Shown piece after piece: positions 6,699-7,229 of a stretch of 7,229 nt of DNA. How positions within the stretch are numbered: position 1 is the stretch's first letter; each line of letters starts with the position of its first letter. The notes beneath the pieces were generated by a model. It had not been told where the DNA came from. It did not search any database and saw only the letters and a list, made by a program, of their open reading frames with translations. Source of the DNA: Bacillota bacterium (GTDB taxonomy: Bacteria; Bacillota; Sulfobacillia; JAJZYS01; JAJYTV01); the NCBI GenBank assembly GCA_021792885.1, contig JAJYTV010000086.1, positions 1 through 7,229 on the forward strand, read 5' to 3'. The position numbers and the translations under genes are program-made.

Positions 6699-6720
6699 GA
6701 GCCTGCGCCCCGAAGTGAAC

Positions 6721-6744
6721 CTTTCCGTCAGCAGGTAGGGAAAG
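6721..6744. repeat. Hairpin downstream of hisIE
   Basis: CTTTCC (6721-6726) and GGAAAG (6739-6744) form a perfect six-base stem around a 12-base loop, 22 bases after the hisIE stop. No T-tract follows on either strand, so it is weak as an intrinsic terminator. On the minus strand it is followed by G and then TTCAC, which would suit an element end. Its role is unresolved. Confidence 0.4.
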
Positions 6745-6760
6745 AGGGCCGCTCCGCTCT

Positions 6761-6796
6761 GAAATACCTAGATATTTATGGATATCCAGGTCTTTC
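6761..6796. repeat. AT-rich imperfect hairpin, subterminal IS hairpin or terminator
   Basis: ACCTAGATAT (6766-6775) pairs with ATATCCAGGT (6782-6791) around the loop TTATGG, with a single non-pair. Beyond one further mismatch, GAAA (6761-6764) pairs with TTTC (6793-6796), giving 13 pairs in 36 bases. In minus-strand RNA the inner non-pair becomes a G-U wobble, so the fold is better on that strand, the strand of tnpB. The stem is strikingly AT-rich in a GC-rich setting. This fits the subterminal hairpin that TnpA recognises in IS200/IS605 elements; a bidirectional terminator between the convergent hisIE and tnpB is the alternative. Confidence 0.55.
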
Positions 6797-6824
6797 ACTG
6801 ATTGTTCGCGCTCCGCCCGCCGGG

Positions 6825-6905
6825 GTGGCCTCTAGGGAGGCGTATCCCTGTGACATCCGAGGCCACAGGGCCACGACGGGACCGCGAAGGCGTAGCCATC
6901 CCTAG
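6825..6905 (-). ncRNA. Omega/reRNA-like structured core at tnpB 3' end
   Basis: On the minus strand an outer stem joins CTAGGGA (6905-6899) with TCCCTAG (6838-6832). Inside it, CCCTGTG (6870-6864) and CACAGGG (6852-6846) form a perfect seven-pair hairpin with an 11-base loop. The loop bases GCCTC (6863-6859) match GAGGC (6832-6828), directly after the outer stem, which would close a pseudoknot; the underlying complementarity is eight bases (6859-6866 with 6825-6832). The tnpB stop codon is part of the outer stem. TnpB guide RNAs are known to overlap the 3' end of tnpB, to contain a pseudoknot and to run into the right end of the element, so this is the expected place and kind of structure. 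The RNA ends and expression are not known from sequence. Confidence 0.55.
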
Positions 6906-7229
6906 TGGACGACTGCGCCTGCGCGGCTGCTCTGGAGCCCAGCCGGGAGCGGTGTGCCGTTTCTCCGGTCCACGGGGCGGACCGGGTTCCCGGTCTTCTT
7001 CCGGCGACGGAACCGCTCGTCCAGGATCCCCTTCACCCGCTCCTTGGGGGTCCAAAGATGGATGTCGGGATCGTCGATCCTGGCAAGCAGGTTCATTCCG
7101 GCAACAACGTCCGCATCACCATCCCGCCCGCAGTGCAGGCAGTGAAACCTATCCCCGTGGCGGTTCTCCTTGTGGACGAAGCCGCACGCCGGATCGGGAC
7201 AGGCCTGGCTCGTGTATGCGGGTTGACCG
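6902..7229 (-). CDS. tnpB: TnpB RNA-guided nuclease, C-terminal part (5' end outside window)
   Basis: The frame is open to the window edge; 108 residues are visible, ending at the TAG read at 6904-6902. The sequence begins GQPAYTSQACPDPACGF and continues to a second knuckle FHCLHCG, the zinc ribbon of TnpB/OrfB, here with a C-x4-C first pair (residues 10 and 15) and a C-x2-C second pair (30 and 33). DADVVAGMNLL (38-48) is the RuvC-III segment (usual pattern ADxxAAxN) with its catalytic aspartate. A 60-residue basic tail follows, including LWTPKERVKGIL and ERFRRRKK. TnpB is an RNA-guided DNA nuclease that helps IS200/IS605 elements persist by cutting the empty donor site. Whether the N-terminal part and the other two RuvC residues are intact cannot be seen. 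It converges on the his operon. Confidence 0.88.
   Translation of the reverse strand, partial: GQPAYTSQACPDPACGFVHKENRHGDRFHCLHCGRDGDADVVAGMNLLARIDDPDIHLWTPKERVKGILDERFRRRKKTGNPVRPVDRRNGTPLPAGLQSSRAGAVVH

Larger units (their letters stand above)
6715..7229 (-). mobile_element. IS200/IS605-type element, right end (partial)
   Basis: The 3' part of a minus-strand tnpB, a structured RNA region at its end and two hairpins beyond it have the order expected at the right end of an IS200/IS605-family element. The left end lies outside the window, and no tnpA can be seen. The right boundary is uncertain: it may lie just past the AT-rich hairpin (near 6755) or past the second hairpin, where TTCAC is read on the minus strand at 6719-6715. 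The element inserted between convergent genes, with its nearest edge some tens of bases from the hisIE stop, so it leaves the his genes intact. Confidence 0.55.

Noticed and set aside
6299..6700. Long open frames on the minus strand opposite hisIE and other his genes.
   Set aside because: They are by-products of high GC content; they show low-complexity Arg/Pro/Ala-rich sequence and no domains.
1..7229. CRISPR array, tRNA, rRNA, T-box or other known riboswitch.
   Set aside because: No regularly spaced direct repeats, no cloverleaf or T-box core motif seen on reading both strands by eye.

Overview
The window is GC-rich (well over 60 % G+C by eye) and tightly packed. It looks like a piece of a bacterial chromosome with purine-rich Shine-Dalgarno sequences and frequent GTG/TTG starts. 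A short-form HisG, a fused HisIE and a hisBHAF order fit a high-GC Bacillota-like or other deep-branching lineage, but the taxonomy is a weak inference.

Layout. (1) Positions 1-1565 hold the 3' part of a fused MacB-type ABC transporter gene (ATPase C-terminal part plus FtsX-like permease). (2) After a 103-base gap with an inverted repeat comes hisC, starting at a TTG at 1669. (3) A 110-base gap carries a plausible extended -10 promoter and short repeats that resemble the sequence in front of hisC. (4) It is followed by hisG-hisB-hisH-hisA-hisF-hisIE (2823-6698). Every gene junction in this run overlaps by 1 to 13 bases, so translation is probably coupled along the whole message. (5) On the minus strand, converging on hisIE, is the C-terminal end of an IS200/IS605-type TnpB (6902 to beyond the window). 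Next to its stop codon is a compact nested and pseudoknot-capable fold that looks like the core of its omega/reRNA, followed by two hairpins before the his genes.

How it works together. HisG starts the pathway from PRPP and ATP. HisIE performs the next two steps, HisA isomerises ProFAR, HisH/HisF make IGP and AICAR, HisB dehydrates IGP and HisC transaminates imidazole acetol phosphate. hisD, a histidinol-phosphate phosphatase and hisZ (the partner normally needed by a short HisG) are not in this cluster and must be elsewhere if the pathway is complete. Several family-signature residues in HisB, HisA and HisC differ from the usual ones, which suggests a divergent lineage.

The parts most worth following up are the shared leader motif before hisC and hisG, a possible histidine operator, and the structured RNA at the TnpB end, whose guide would be read from the his-operon flank.
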